A stretch of DNA of 52,376 nucleotides, taken from NCBI GenBank assembly GCA_004535785.1, contig SPIB01000007.1, positions 1 through 52,376 on the forward strand, read 5' to 3'. The notes under the pieces were generated by a model. The model was given only the letters and a program-made list of their open reading frames with translations, was not told the DNA's origin and searched no databases. This document shows, piece by piece, positions 39,106 to 47,944 of this stretch; position 1 is the first letter of the stretch, and every line of letters starts with the position of its first letter. Made by a program: the position numbers and the translations under genes. The DNA comes from Gammaproteobacteria bacterium LSUCC0112 (lineage in GTDB: Bacteria; Pseudomonadota; Gammaproteobacteria; Pseudomonadales; Pseudohongiellaceae).

Positions 39106-39118
39106 CTGAATATTTACC

Positions 39119-39934
39119 ATGAGCAATACGCCAGACCGCAATTTTGACGACCTTGCCGACCACTTTTCACACAAGATCTATGGCGGACTCAAAGGCAAGA
39201 TTCGCCTGGCCATCCTGTCAGGTGATTTGACGCCCGTTGTTGAGCAATTGATGCAGAACCGACGCGAGCCGCTGCGCATTCTGGACGTGGCTGGCGGCCT
39301 GGGGCAGTTGTCCATTCAGTTTGCACAACAAGGTCATCAGGTAACGGTGAACGATATCTCGTCGGTGATGTTGGGCATTGCGCGCGACAAGGCCCGTGAG
39401 GCGGGTGTGGAAGACCGGATAACCTGGCACTGTGGGCCGTATCAAGACCTGACAGACCTGGCGCTCGGATCCTTTGATCTGGTGATGTGCCACGCATTGC
39501 TGGAATGGTTGCAGCATCCCGAATTACTCATGCCGGCGCTTGAGCCCTTGGTGTCAAACGATGGCTGTCTGTCGCTGTGTTTTTACAACCCGGCATCCAT
39601 TGTGTATCGCAATCTGATGCGCGGTAATTTCGATCGTGTCATCAATGCGCAGCAGTACACGCCGGATCGCGGCAGTCTGACGCCGCACAATCCCTGCAGC
39701 CTTGCGCAAGTGCGGGACTGGCTGGCGCAATCCGGGTTTGCCATTCAGACAGAAAGCGGCCTGCGGGTGTTCTCGGATTATGTGCTGGAAAAGCGTGGCG
39801 GCAACCTGATACCTGAGCAGGTGCTGGCCATGGAGTTGATGTATGCACGCCAGGAACCGTACAAGTGGATGGGCAGATACCTGCATGTGGTGGCGTCTAA
39901 ATGCCCATCCATTAAAACGTACCACGCACTTTAA
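39119..39934 (+). CDS. cmoM: tRNA 5-carboxymethoxyuridine methyltransferase
   Basis: The 271-residue class I SAM-dependent methyltransferase starts DRNFDDLADHFSHKIYGGLKGKIRLAIL, the signature opening of CmoM (older names SmtA, YcbD; about 261 residues in E. coli). The SAM motif ILDVAGGLGQLSIQFAQQGHQV and the acidic-loop region VTVNDISSVML are present. The enzyme methylates cmo5U at the wobble position of certain tRNAs to mcmo5U. This family is typical of gammaproteobacteria. Its 3' end overlaps the convergent TonB-receptor gene by 23 bases. Confidence 0.94.
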   Translation: MSNTPDRNFDDLADHFSHKIYGGLKGKIRLAILSGDLTPVVEQLMQNRREPLRILDVAGGLGQLSIQFAQQGHQVTVNDISSVMLGIARDKAREAGVEDRITWHCGPYQDLTDLALGSFDLVMCHALLEWLQHPELLMPALEPLVSNDGCLSLCFYNPASIVYRNLMRGNFDRVINAQQYTPDRGSLTPHNPCSLAQVRDWLAQSGFAIQTESGLRVFSDYVLEKRGGNLIPEQVLAMELMYARQEPYKWMGRYLHVVASKCPSIKTYHAL

Positions 39935-42056
39935 AGGCAAACTGACTGCCAGTGACCGAGCAATTGCGTTCGATTTCTTTGATCACGCCATCACGCAGGT
40001 ATCCGTTATAACGACGTCGTTGGGAACATGCTTCAAAGTCAGCCAGATTGCTGCCTTCCAGCCGGTAGGTCAGGCCGCCAAACCCAACCATTTCCACAAA
40101 AGCACTGAGGTTGGTCGGAATAATCCAGGTAAATCGATTATCGATCTCGTAGACATATCGGCCATCGTGCGCGCGTGCATTGTAAGTGACGCCATAACTC
40201 AGGTTGTAGGCGGGCAGATCATGACGGTAGCCTACACGTAAACTGCTGCGATCGTAGGGCGGGAAGCGATGGGTGAATCCCACAAAAGGATCGTGGTGCA
40301 GTTTGGATTCCTGCACGGTCAGCGCCGCCGTTAACAGGCCGCGTGGCAGGCCGATAAAACCCAGACGCAAACTGGCGTTGCTGATCAGACCATAAGCGAC
40401 TGCCGGGCCCACATTGCCATTGGTGGATTGCAGATTATTGATCGATGGAGAGATATCGATTTTGCCGATCTTGTTGTCAAAGTCATAGTAGAAGAAACGC
40501 GTATTGAGGGTGCCAGCATCAGCTGGCAAGCGATAATCCAGACTGATTTCAGCGCGGATACTTTCTTCGGGGTTCAGGTCGGGATTGCCAGCAACGGTGT
40601 CCTGATCATCATCACGTTCATTCACCGAGCGTGAGAAGTCAGCAAATGTCAGTTGCGAGATAAATTGTTCAAGGGATGCCTTCAGCTGCAGCGTACTGTT
40701 GATGTCAAAGCGAAAGTCCAGCTTGGGTTTAATGAAGTTGAAATCGCGTGTACGCGAAACGTCGCCGGTTTGCTCGATTTCAGAGTATTCGGCCACCAAA
40801 GAGCTCTCCAGCGTCATGCGTGGATTAATTTGCCAGTTGTGCACTGCAAATGGCTCGTACCGAATCTCTTCCACCACCGAAAAGGCGTTAGGCAGGGCCA
40901 GTGGTGTCAGCCCACCATATGCCGGGTCGCCAGGCGCTGTCGTGCGAACACCCTGGCGAAGACCCGAGTACTGCGTGGTCTGTGCGCGTTCAAATCCGAT
41001 TTCCACGCCTTGGGATGCAGACAGGTTAAACGTGTAAGAGGAGCGCGCTATTTTTTCCTGGTACCGACTGCTGGTGTCCAGAAACAGCAGTTTGTTGCCG
41101 ATGTCGGCAGGTGTGGTCGAGCGGTAGCGTTCGCGGGTGGTGTTGTTGGTGCGTTGATTGGCGATGTACAGGAATTTCAGACGGCTGCCGTTGGCAAAAC
41201 GCCGCTCGTAGTCGCCACCGATTTCCCAATTGGCAGCTGTCGCAGGGATGTCTTCGCGCTCGTAATAAGCGACTGGCGTGGCGGGCACATAGTCAACGAT
41301 GTTGCGGTAGAGTGTGACAGGCGGATCTTGCTCGCCATACAGCGCGTTGAATGCCAAACGATCGTTTTCAGTGATGGCAAAGGTCAGATTGCTGTTGAAT
41401 GTGTAGTTCATCTGATCGCGGTAGCGATTAATTGCAATGGTGTCGTTTGGCGAGAAGTCACCCAGCACGCTGGTTTCAAAGCTCTCCAGTTTCTCGTAAG
41501 CACCCGCGGCCTGTCCGCTGATGACATAATTGAGTCGACCGTTTTGTCCGCTGAGCGCCAGTGAGCCACCGGGTCGCAGTGTCCCGTCGTGATAGTGGGT
41601 GGCGTTGACTTCCGCCGCCAGACTGCTGCTTGCTAACGCTTCGAGCAGCACAATGTTCACAATCTGACCACTGTTCTGCACGTCCAGATCACTGGACGAA
41701 CCGCGGATTATTTCGATGCGGGCAACCTGCCGTGCCGGTATACGTGCTAATTGAGCGCGTGCTTCGTTGGCTTTGCCGGCCATACGTTTGCCGTCAATCA
41801 GAATTTGCGCGCTGGCGCCTAAGCCTCGGTTGCCATCACTGGACACTGAGGATGTGCCGCTCGCTTGCAGAATCATTTCGATACCGGGCACACGATCGAG
41901 CATGTCGTTGACGGTCAGCACACCAAACTCACTGAAAAAATCAGCTCCGTAGGTGACGGTCGAATCAGCTTCGGGGGCCTGCGCCTGCGCTGTGGTCAGC
42001 GCGATAGACAGGCAGAGTGCAGTGGTTCCGGACAGAATGAGCCTGGCGTGCGACAT
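39912..42056 (-). CDS. TonB-dependent outer-membrane receptor, second copy type
   Basis: 714 residues with a signal peptide (LILSGTTALCLSIALTTAQAQA). A TonB-box-like STVTYGADFF precedes a plug with VNDMLDRVPGIEMI, ILIDGKRMAGKA and RIEIIRGSSSDLDVQNSGQIVNIVL. The C-terminal barrel ends in FAFKVRGTF with a terminal Phe, as expected for outer-membrane insertion. It belongs to a different subfamily from the 954-residue receptor. The substrate is unknown. It is divergent from the molybdenum hydroxylase operon across 241 bp, so shared regulation is possible. Its stop lies inside the end of cmoM. Confidence 0.9.
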   Translation of the reverse strand: MSHARLILSGTTALCLSIALTTAQAQAPEADSTVTYGADFFSEFGVLTVNDMLDRVPGIEMILQASGTSSVSSDGNRGLGASAQILIDGKRMAGKANEARAQLARIPARQVARIEIIRGSSSDLDVQNSGQIVNIVLLEALASSSLAAEVNATHYHDGTLRPGGSLALSGQNGRLNYVISGQAAGAYEKLESFETSVLGDFSPNDTIAINRYRDQMNYTFNSNLTFAITENDRLAFNALYGEQDPPVTLYRNIVDYVPATPVAYYEREDIPATAANWEIGGDYERRFANGSRLKFLYIANQRTNNTTRERYRSTTPADIGNKLLFLDTSSRYQEKIARSSYTFNLSASQGVEIGFERAQTTQYSGLRQGVRTTAPGDPAYGGLTPLALPNAFSVVEEIRYEPFAVHNWQINPRMTLESSLVAEYSEIEQTGDVSRTRDFNFIKPKLDFRFDINSTLQLKASLEQFISQLTFADFSRSVNERDDDQDTVAGNPDLNPEESIRAEISLDYRLPADAGTLNTRFFYYDFDNKIGKIDISPSINNLQSTNGNVGPAVAYGLISNASLRLGFIGLPRGLLTAALTVQESKLHHDPFVGFTHRFPPYDRSSLRVGYRHDLPAYNLSYGVTYNARAHDGRYVYEIDNRFTWIIPTNLSAFVEMVGFGGLTYRLEGSNLADFEACSQRRRYNGYLRDGVIKEIERNCSVTGSQFAFKVRGTF

Positions 42057-42284
42057 GTGCGCCTCCTGACAGATTTAATCATTGTTGCTGCTGAGGCTAC
42101 AATGCAGCTGTTCAAGTGAGTATCCGTGACCTGTGTCTTTTTGTGACGGCATACCCGGAAAGGCAGGAAAAAATAATCAACCAATTGTGACATTTTCGCC
42201 TTACGACTTGATCATTTTGCAAAGTAGGCATAGCCTTTAGGGTTGAAGGGCTTGTACCTCCGATAACCACAAAAAAACAGTAGT

Positions 42285-42288
42285 GGAG
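42285..42288 (+). promoter_or_regulatory. Ribosome binding site that fixes a GTG start
   Basis: GGAG lies 9 bases before the GTG at 42298. It overlaps the alternative in-frame GTG at 42283, so the downstream GTG is preferred; this puts the Tat motif at residues 7-12. Confidence 0.7.
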
Positions 42289-42297
42289 AATTCTTCC

Positions 42298-42885
42298 GTG
42301 ACCCCAAGACTAACTCGCAGACGATTCATCAAGAGCGTCATATTCTCAGGCGCCGCTCTTTCATCCGGCGCGGGATTTTACCTCGCGTCGGCTCAGACCA
42401 GGCCTTCAGGCGGTGTTGAACGCCTTGTTTCCCTGAGCATCAATGGCCGCACCCGTCGGGTAGACGTAATGCCTCAGGAAACGCTGGCGCATACCTTACG
42501 CTACAAGCTGGGCCTGACAGGTACCAAGATTGGCTGCAACCGCGGCGAATGTGGCTCCTGCACCGTGACGATCAACGATGTGACCCATTACGCCTGCTCC
42601 ACCCTGACGCACTCCGTCAAGGGCAAGGAAGTAGTGACCGTTGAGGGTCTGCGCGCTGCCGATGGCACGCTGCATGCTGTTCAGCAGGCCTTTATTGATG
42701 AACTGAGCCCTCAGTGCGGTTTCTGCACGCCAGGTCAAATCATGTCTGCTGTGGCGCTGTTGAAGACCAATCCACGACCGACTCGCGACGAGGCACGCCA
42801 GGCATTGTCAGGCAATCTGTGTCGCTGCGGTGCTTATGATCACTATCTGAATGGCGTCATGCGCGCCTCGGGGCAACTGTCATGA
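42298..42885 (+). CDS. Molybdenum hydroxylase, [2Fe-2S] subunit with Tat signal
   Basis: 195 residues. The N-terminus TRRRFIKSVIFSGAALSSGAGFYLASA is a twin-arginine signal, so the complex is probably exported folded to the periplasm. The first cluster site is CNRGECGSC plus a later Cys in YACSTL; the second is CGFCTPGQ with LCRCG. Both are the normal xanthine oxidase-family pattern. Its stop overlaps the next start (ATGA). PaoA of the E. coli periplasmic aldehyde oxidase has the same Tat plus two-cluster layout. Confidence 0.93.
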   Translation: MTPRLTRRRFIKSVIFSGAALSSGAGFYLASAQTRPSGGVERLVSLSINGRTRRVDVMPQETLAHTLRYKLGLTGTKIGCNRGECGSCTVTINDVTHYACSTLTHSVKGKEVVTVEGLRAADGTLHAVQQAFIDELSPQCGFCTPGQIMSAVALLKTNPRPTRDEARQALSGNLCRCGAYDHYLNGVMRASGQLS

Positions 42886-45326
42886 CCTATAAACTTCTTG
42901 GCAAGAACTTTACTCCACCGGATATCGAAGGCAAAGTCACTGGCGAAGCGCGCTACGCCGAAGATTTCAGAAAAGAAGGCATGGTGTTCGCTCGGCTGTT
43001 GACCAGCCCACTGCCCGCCGGCCGTATTGTCAGTATCGATTACTCAGAAGCGTTGGCGATGGAAGGCGTGGTTGGCATTCTGACCACCGAAGACCTGCCC
43101 CAGCCCGCTGCACCGGCGAACCCTTCGCTGGCCTCTGACGAAATCACCTACTTGGGTCAGCCTATTCTGGCGGTCGCCGCAGTTACTGAGCAGATCGCGG
43201 AAAACGCTCTCGAGAAAATCCGTATTGAGTTCGAGCGTCGTCCATTTGTGGTAGACCCGCTGGACACGCTGGTTGAGGGCGGTCCGAACCCTTATCCGAA
43301 AGGTAATACCCTGGTGCGTAATGGCGGTGCAGCCGCTGCGGGTACAACGCAGTCTGGTACCGATGTTGCTGAAATCAAGTGGTCGCGCGACGCTGTTAAT
43401 GCCTTCCGTGCCGGCCGTGATCCAGGCCCGAATGTGCCTTGGGGCAATGAGTGGGAATTTGGTGAGCTGGAAGCAGAATTCGCGCAGTGTACCGCGATTG
43501 TTGAAGAGCCCTTTGTGACCATTGGTCAATCACACCATGCGCTGGAAGCCCGTACTGGCATGGCGTATTGGGAAAATGGCCGTTGTTTCTTTTACGGATC
43601 ACTGCAGAGCCACACCATTGGCATTCCAGCGTTGGCTGGCATGCTCGGCATCGACCCGGCTAACCTCGTATTCATCAACGAAAACACCGGTGGTGGTTTT
43701 GGCGGCAAGATTTTCCCGTACCCGATCATGGCCGTCACTGGGCACCTGGCGCGCAAAGTCAATCGTCCGGTACAGCTGCGTATTACCCGTGAAGAAGAGT
43801 TTTACATCGGTCACGCCCGCGCTGGTATGCAGGGTTGGCTGAAAATGGGTATTCGTGCTGACGGAAAAGTTGGCGCAATCGATATGATTGTTATCGGTGA
43901 TGCAGGTTCAGGCGGCGGTGCCAGCGGTCCGGGCGCAGCAAACTTCGTGTCGCTGATGACTCAGCCGAATGCCATGCGTTTCCGTGGCGTGTCCTTGTAC
44001 ACCAATACAACACCTCGCGCCGCACAACGTGGCCCGGGTGAGAACGAAATGGCGACTGCATTGTCTCCAATCTACGACAAAGCCATCAAAATGGCAGGCC
44101 TCGACCCCGTTCAGGTTCGCATCCAGAATGCGCCTGACAGTAGCGGCACGATTGGACCACAGCGTGGCACATTGACCGGCTCCTGGTTCCCGCAAGCCAT
44201 CGCGCAAGGCGCGGAAATGTTTAACTGGGAAGAGCGCAAGCAACTGTCCGGCCGTCGCAATGGCACCAAAGTAACGGGTGTGGGCGTGGGCATGGGTTAC
44301 CACTCTGCCGGCGCCAGTGGTTACGACGGTCTGCTGCGCATCGGCACAGACGGCAAGATTTATCTGCACACCGGTGTGGGTAACCTCGGTACTTACTCCT
44401 ATGCTGCAGTTGTGCGAGCAGCAGCAGAAGCACTGAAAGTCGAATGGGAAGACTGCGAAATTGTGCGTGGCGATAGCAGCCTGCACTTGCCTTGGAGTAC
44501 GTTCCAGGCAGGCAGTAACACTATGTTTACCGAAGTGCGTACCAATAACGCGGCGGCACAAGACGCGATTCGCAAACTCAAGCAGATAGCTGCAACCGAT
44601 TTTGGTGGCGACGCTGCGGAGTACGACATTGATGGCCAGCGTGTGTTCAAAATCAGCGACCCGGCTCAAGGCCTGACGTATGCCCAGGCTGCGCAGCGCG
44701 CCGTTGAGTTAGGTGGCGAGTACAGCGGTCAGACCTACCCGGAAGATTTGAACGCCATTACCAGCCGTTCTGTTCAGGGTCTGGCAGGCACCGGTTTGAT
44801 CGGTGTTGCCAAGGATACCCGCCACTCGGGTACGGTTCCGTCCATGACTGTTGGTTTTATGCAGATCGAACTCGACACCATGACTGGCAAGTACGACATC
44901 ATTGATTACGCGTGTGTTGCAGACTGTGGCACCATTATTCACCCCCTCGGTTTCAGCCAGAGTATGCACGGCGGCGGCGTTTGGGGTGTAGGTCTGGCGG
45001 GTTATGAGCGTCTTGTGTATGACCCTCAGAATGGTCTGCCTGCTAACGTGGGGCTGTATCAGGCCAAGATTCCGACATACCTGGACGTGCCGAAGAACAC
45101 GCAACATGGCGCAACCAATATCCCGGATCCGCAGAGCCCTGTCGGGTCGCGTGGTGTGGGTGAGCCTAGTCAGGGTTGTGCCTGTGCGGCGTTGGCCAGT
45201 GCCATTTCAGATGCGATGGGCGGACACCAGTTCAACAGAGCGCCGATCACGGCTGACATGATTGTGAATCATGTGGCGCAGCTTGATCATTTTAATGCCC
45301 GTAACCTGCAAACTAATACATTCTAA
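42882..45326 (+). CDS. Molybdenum hydroxylase, molybdopterin-binding catalytic subunit
   Basis: 814 residues of the xanthine dehydrogenase family. Visible are the N-terminal hammerhead region (KVTGEARYAEDF), NENTGGGFGGK for cofactor binding, TPRAAQRGPGE, and the late GSRGVGEPSQG with the catalytic Glu. It has no signal peptide and would be carried across the membrane with the Tat-bearing Fe-S subunit. It starts inside the previous stop codon and is followed by the FAD subunit 12 bases later. The substrate cannot be read from sequence; aldehydes or N-heterocycles are usual, and the neighbouring aromatic island favours aromatic aldehydes. Confidence 0.92.
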   Translation: MTYKLLGKNFTPPDIEGKVTGEARYAEDFRKEGMVFARLLTSPLPAGRIVSIDYSEALAMEGVVGILTTEDLPQPAAPANPSLASDEITYLGQPILAVAAVTEQIAENALEKIRIEFERRPFVVDPLDTLVEGGPNPYPKGNTLVRNGGAAAAGTTQSGTDVAEIKWSRDAVNAFRAGRDPGPNVPWGNEWEFGELEAEFAQCTAIVEEPFVTIGQSHHALEARTGMAYWENGRCFFYGSLQSHTIGIPALAGMLGIDPANLVFINENTGGGFGGKIFPYPIMAVTGHLARKVNRPVQLRITREEEFYIGHARAGMQGWLKMGIRADGKVGAIDMIVIGDAGSGGGASGPGAANFVSLMTQPNAMRFRGVSLYTNTTPRAAQRGPGENEMATALSPIYDKAIKMAGLDPVQVRIQNAPDSSGTIGPQRGTLTGSWFPQAIAQGAEMFNWEERKQLSGRRNGTKVTGVGVGMGYHSAGASGYDGLLRIGTDGKIYLHTGVGNLGTYSYAAVVRAAAEALKVEWEDCEIVRGDSSLHLPWSTFQAGSNTMFTEVRTNNAAAQDAIRKLKQIAATDFGGDAAEYDIDGQRVFKISDPAQGLTYAQAAQRAVELGGEYSGQTYPEDLNAITSRSVQGLAGTGLIGVAKDTRHSGTVPSMTVGFMQIELDTMTGKYDIIDYACVADCGTIIHPLGFSQSMHGGGVWGVGLAGYERLVYDPQNGLPANVGLYQAKIPTYLDVPKNTQHGATNIPDPQSPVGSRGVGEPSQGCACAALASAISDAMGGHQFNRAPITADMIVNHVAQLDHFNARNLQTNTF

Positions 45327-45338
45327 GGGGTATAGACT

Positions 45339-46328
45339 ATGCCAGCTTTTGACAATATGCCCGATATGGAGCTTTACCAGCCGGTGCAGATCGATGATGC
45401 GCTTGCGCTCGCTGCCCGTCTGGCTGAACGCGGATGGTTGGTCGGTGGAGGTCAGGATACCTATGGGTGGATCAAAGACCGAAATAAACGACCTGAGGCA
45501 CTGATTGACTTGAATGGAATCGAGTCCTTGCGTGGTGTTCGGGAAACCGAAAACGGTATCGAAATTGGTGCGCTGACCACGCTGACCGAGGTGGCCACCA
45601 ATCCAATTATCACGCAACGTTACGCCTTGCTGAGCAAAGCGGCTTCTGTGGTAGCCAGTCCTCAGATCCGCAACGCCGGTACGCTTGCAGGCAACCTGGC
45701 GCAGGATGTTCGCTGCTGGTACTACCGTCGTGGACTGGATTGCTACCGTGCCGGTGGCAACCTGTGTTACGCCGATACTCCCGAAGCACAGAACCGCGAA
45801 CACGCGATTTTTAACGCCAGTCGTTGCGTCGCTGTTACTCCTAGCGACACAGCGCCTGCGCTGGTAGCGCTGGAAGCTCAGATGGTCATCACCAGCACCA
45901 GTGGTCAGCGTGTGGTGGCAGCTGAGGACTTCTTTGTTGGCCCCGATGTCAACATTGAAAGCACCACGGTACTGCGTGACGGTGAAATCCTGACTGCTGT
46001 GCGTATTCCTGCCAAATGGGCAAATGCTGAGTTCTACTACGAGAAAGTTGCTGATCGTAACGTGTGGGATTTTGCGTTGGTCAGCATCGCAGGCGCTATG
46101 CGCATCGAAGGTGGCAACATCGTTGAATCCAGTCTGGTGTGCGGCGCTGTGCAGTGCACGCCCCGTCGCCTGACCAGTGTTGAGCGTGCTATTCAGGGCC
46201 GTCCTCGTAATGAAGCAACCGCAACGATGGTGGCAGGTATGGCCAGCCAGGGCGCACGCCCGCTGAACCAGAATGCTTTCAAAATGCCATTGATGGACAA
46301 CCTGGTAACCAAACTGCTGACTGCATAA
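45339..46328 (+). CDS. Molybdenum hydroxylase, FAD subunit with extra Cys4 insertion
   Basis: 329 residues of the CO-dehydrogenase flavoprotein-like fold, with LVGGGQDTYGWIKD and NAGTLAGNLAQDVRCW at the FAD site. An insertion holds four cysteines (residues 126, 135, 143 and 163; RCWYYRRGLDC, LCYA, SRCVAV). This matches the extra [4Fe-4S] cluster of the FAD subunits in PaoB and 4-hydroxybenzoyl-CoA reductase. Gene order here is Fe-S, Mo, FAD, whereas E. coli paoABC has Fe-S, FAD, Mo. No PaoD/XdhC-type insertion chaperone follows. Confidence 0.92.
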   Translation: MPAFDNMPDMELYQPVQIDDALALAARLAERGWLVGGGQDTYGWIKDRNKRPEALIDLNGIESLRGVRETENGIEIGALTTLTEVATNPIITQRYALLSKAASVVASPQIRNAGTLAGNLAQDVRCWYYRRGLDCYRAGGNLCYADTPEAQNREHAIFNASRCVAVTPSDTAPALVALEAQMVITSTSGQRVVAAEDFFVGPDVNIESTTVLRDGEILTAVRIPAKWANAEFYYEKVADRNVWDFALVSIAGAMRIEGGNIVESSLVCGAVQCTPRRLTSVERAIQGRPRNEATATMVAGMASQGARPLNQNAFKMPLMDNLVTKLLTA

Positions 46329-46341
46329 GTCTGCGAGATAG

Positions 46342-46408
46342 AACGGGGTCGGAGGGATTGGGGTCGGAGGCATGCCTCCGACCCTCATCCCTCCGACCCG
46401 TTTTTTTT
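46342..46408. repeat. REP-like nested palindrome, also a likely terminator
   Basis: An outer inverted repeat of GGGTCGGAGGGAT type (about 46342-46358 and 46387-46402) encloses a perfect 24-base palindrome at 46361-46384 with arms GGGTCGGAGGCA. Eight T residues follow at 46401-46408, so it can end the hydroxylase operon; the last bases overlap the stop codon of the convergent hydrolase gene. A related palindrome lies at 47721-47757. Confidence 0.85.
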
Positions 46409-47669
46409 ACTCCAGTGCCTGGTAAACCATGGTGGGGTATTTGATGCGGATGTCATTGCTCAGAGGCAATTGATTCACCATCAGCAGGATACTGATGTTG
46501 GCGGTTGGATCTATACGGTAAATGGAGCCATAAGCGCCGCCCCAGCCAAAAGAGCCTACGGCATCCATGCCGTTTGCGCCGTAGCGCTCGGTGGTTTCAA
46601 AACCAAGCCCAAACCCCCGGCCAATTCCGCCGCGCAAGTCACCAATCTGATTGGTAGTCATCAGTTCGACCGCACGTGGTGACAGTATTTTTTCCCCAAA
46701 GGCCTCACCGCCTTGGCGAATCATTTCCAGAAAACGCGCGTAGTCGCGTGCAGTTGATATCAATCCGGCCCCACCCGCAAAATTGCGGCGTGGACCGTCG
46801 ATATAGCTACCCTGACCTATAGCGCCTTCCGGTGCGCGCACCGCCTTGCCATCAGCATCGCTGGAATAGACTGTCACCACGCGATTGCGTTTGTCCTCAG
46901 GCACAAAAAAGTGCGTGTCAACCATGCCCAGCGGTTCAGTGATACGAGTACGGATCAGTTCGTCAAGTGGCATGCCAGACACGCGCTCGGCAACACAACC
47001 CAACACGTCTGTGTTGTACCCATAGACCCAGGCCTCGCCGGGTTGACTGATAAAGGGCAGCGTTGCCAGACGCTCCATGGTGGTACACACCGGCTCGTCT
47101 TTGTCTGCGGTATACCAGCCATTACCGGCTGCGGGTCCGAGGCCCTGCGCGCGATACAAGTCTGCAATGTGCGGCTGCGTGCCATAGGAAATACCGGCGC
47201 TGTGCGTCAACAGATCCTGCAAGGTGATTTGTCGCTGCGCGGGCACAATTGTCACCTCGTCACCCTCACGCACGGCGACTGTGGTGGAGGCAAAGGCGGG
47301 AATGTAGCGACTCACCGGATCGCTGACATTCAGCTTACCTTCTTCCATCAACTGCAGAATCAGTACGCTGGTGAGCGCTTTGGTTTGAGAGGCGATGCGA
47401 AACATGCTGCTGGTGGACATCTCACGGCCGGCTTCCTTATCTGCCCAGCCAACGGCATGTTCATACACGGTACGCCCGTTTTGTTGAACCAGCGCTACAG
47501 CGCCCGCAATTTCGCCACGGTCAACATAACCCTGCAAAACTTCATCAATACGATCAAGACGAGAGGCGTCAAAACGATTGGACTGTGCACTGACGGATAG
47601 TGGCAGCAAGCACACCATTAACGTCGCAAGCTGCGAATAGCGGACGAGCAGATTGGGTTTACCTGACAT
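46407..47669 (-). CDS. Exported serine hydrolase, class C beta-lactamase / esterase fold
   Basis: 420 residues from the ATG at 47669, chosen because an AAGGAGTT-type site lies just upstream on the minus strand; the open frame extends further but without one. A signal peptide (LATLMVCLLPLSVSAQS) is followed by the catalytic SQTK (Ser94, Lys97) and YGYN (the Tyr-x-Asn motif). These are the marks of the beta-lactamase-fold family that includes esterases, D-aminopeptidases and penicillin-binding proteins. The true substrate is unknown; it is not specifically an antibiotic-resistance enzyme by sequence. The gene is flanked on both sides by REP-like palindromes. Confidence 0.9.
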   Translation of the reverse strand: MSGKPNLLVRYSQLATLMVCLLPLSVSAQSNRFDASRLDRIDEVLQGYVDRGEIAGAVALVQQNGRTVYEHAVGWADKEAGREMSTSSMFRIASQTKALTSVLILQLMEEGKLNVSDPVSRYIPAFASTTVAVREGDEVTIVPAQRQITLQDLLTHSAGISYGTQPHIADLYRAQGLGPAAGNGWYTADKDEPVCTTMERLATLPFISQPGEAWVYGYNTDVLGCVAERVSGMPLDELIRTRITEPLGMVDTHFFVPEDKRNRVVTVYSSDADGKAVRAPEGAIGQGSYIDGPRRNFAGGAGLISTARDYARFLEMIRQGGEAFGEKILSPRAVELMTTNQIGDLRGGIGRGFGLGFETTERYGANGMDAVGSFGWGGAYGSIYRIDPTANISILLMVNQLPLSNDIRIKYPTMVYQALE

Positions 47670-47720
47670 GCTGAACTCCTTTTTGGTTTTTTGTTGTGCA
47701 ACCAGTATAGGTGATAGGCC

Positions 47721-47757
47721 GGGGTCGGAGGGATCATTTTTTGATCGCTCCGACCCC
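47721..47757. repeat. REP-like palindrome upstream of the serine hydrolase gene
   Basis: Arms GGGGTCGGAGGGATCA (47721-47736) and TGATCGCTCCGACCCC (47742-47757) pair with one mismatch around a 5-base loop. The outer GGGGTCGGAG is shared with the element at 46342-46408. It lies in the 275-bp divergent gap between the hydrolase and the efflux adaptor genes. Confidence 0.85.
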
Positions 47758-47944
47758 AATAAGTGCAATAAGTGGTTATTTTGACCACGTTGATGATGAG
47801 GCTGATTTTTAACTCTCTGAAGTTTAAGAACAAAAAAGTTGGTTTGATTGTTGCTTAAGACTGTTGTCTGTTAAAACCGTGAACTTAGGCTTGGTTGCTG
47901 TGTCAGAACTAGTGCGTGTTAAACAACAATAATGGAATCAAATA

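Noticed and set aside
46407-47669. Antibiotic-resistance class C beta-lactamase
   Set aside because: Motifs SxxK and YxN are shared by the whole serine-hydrolase family; no AmpR-type regulator or other specific sign is present.
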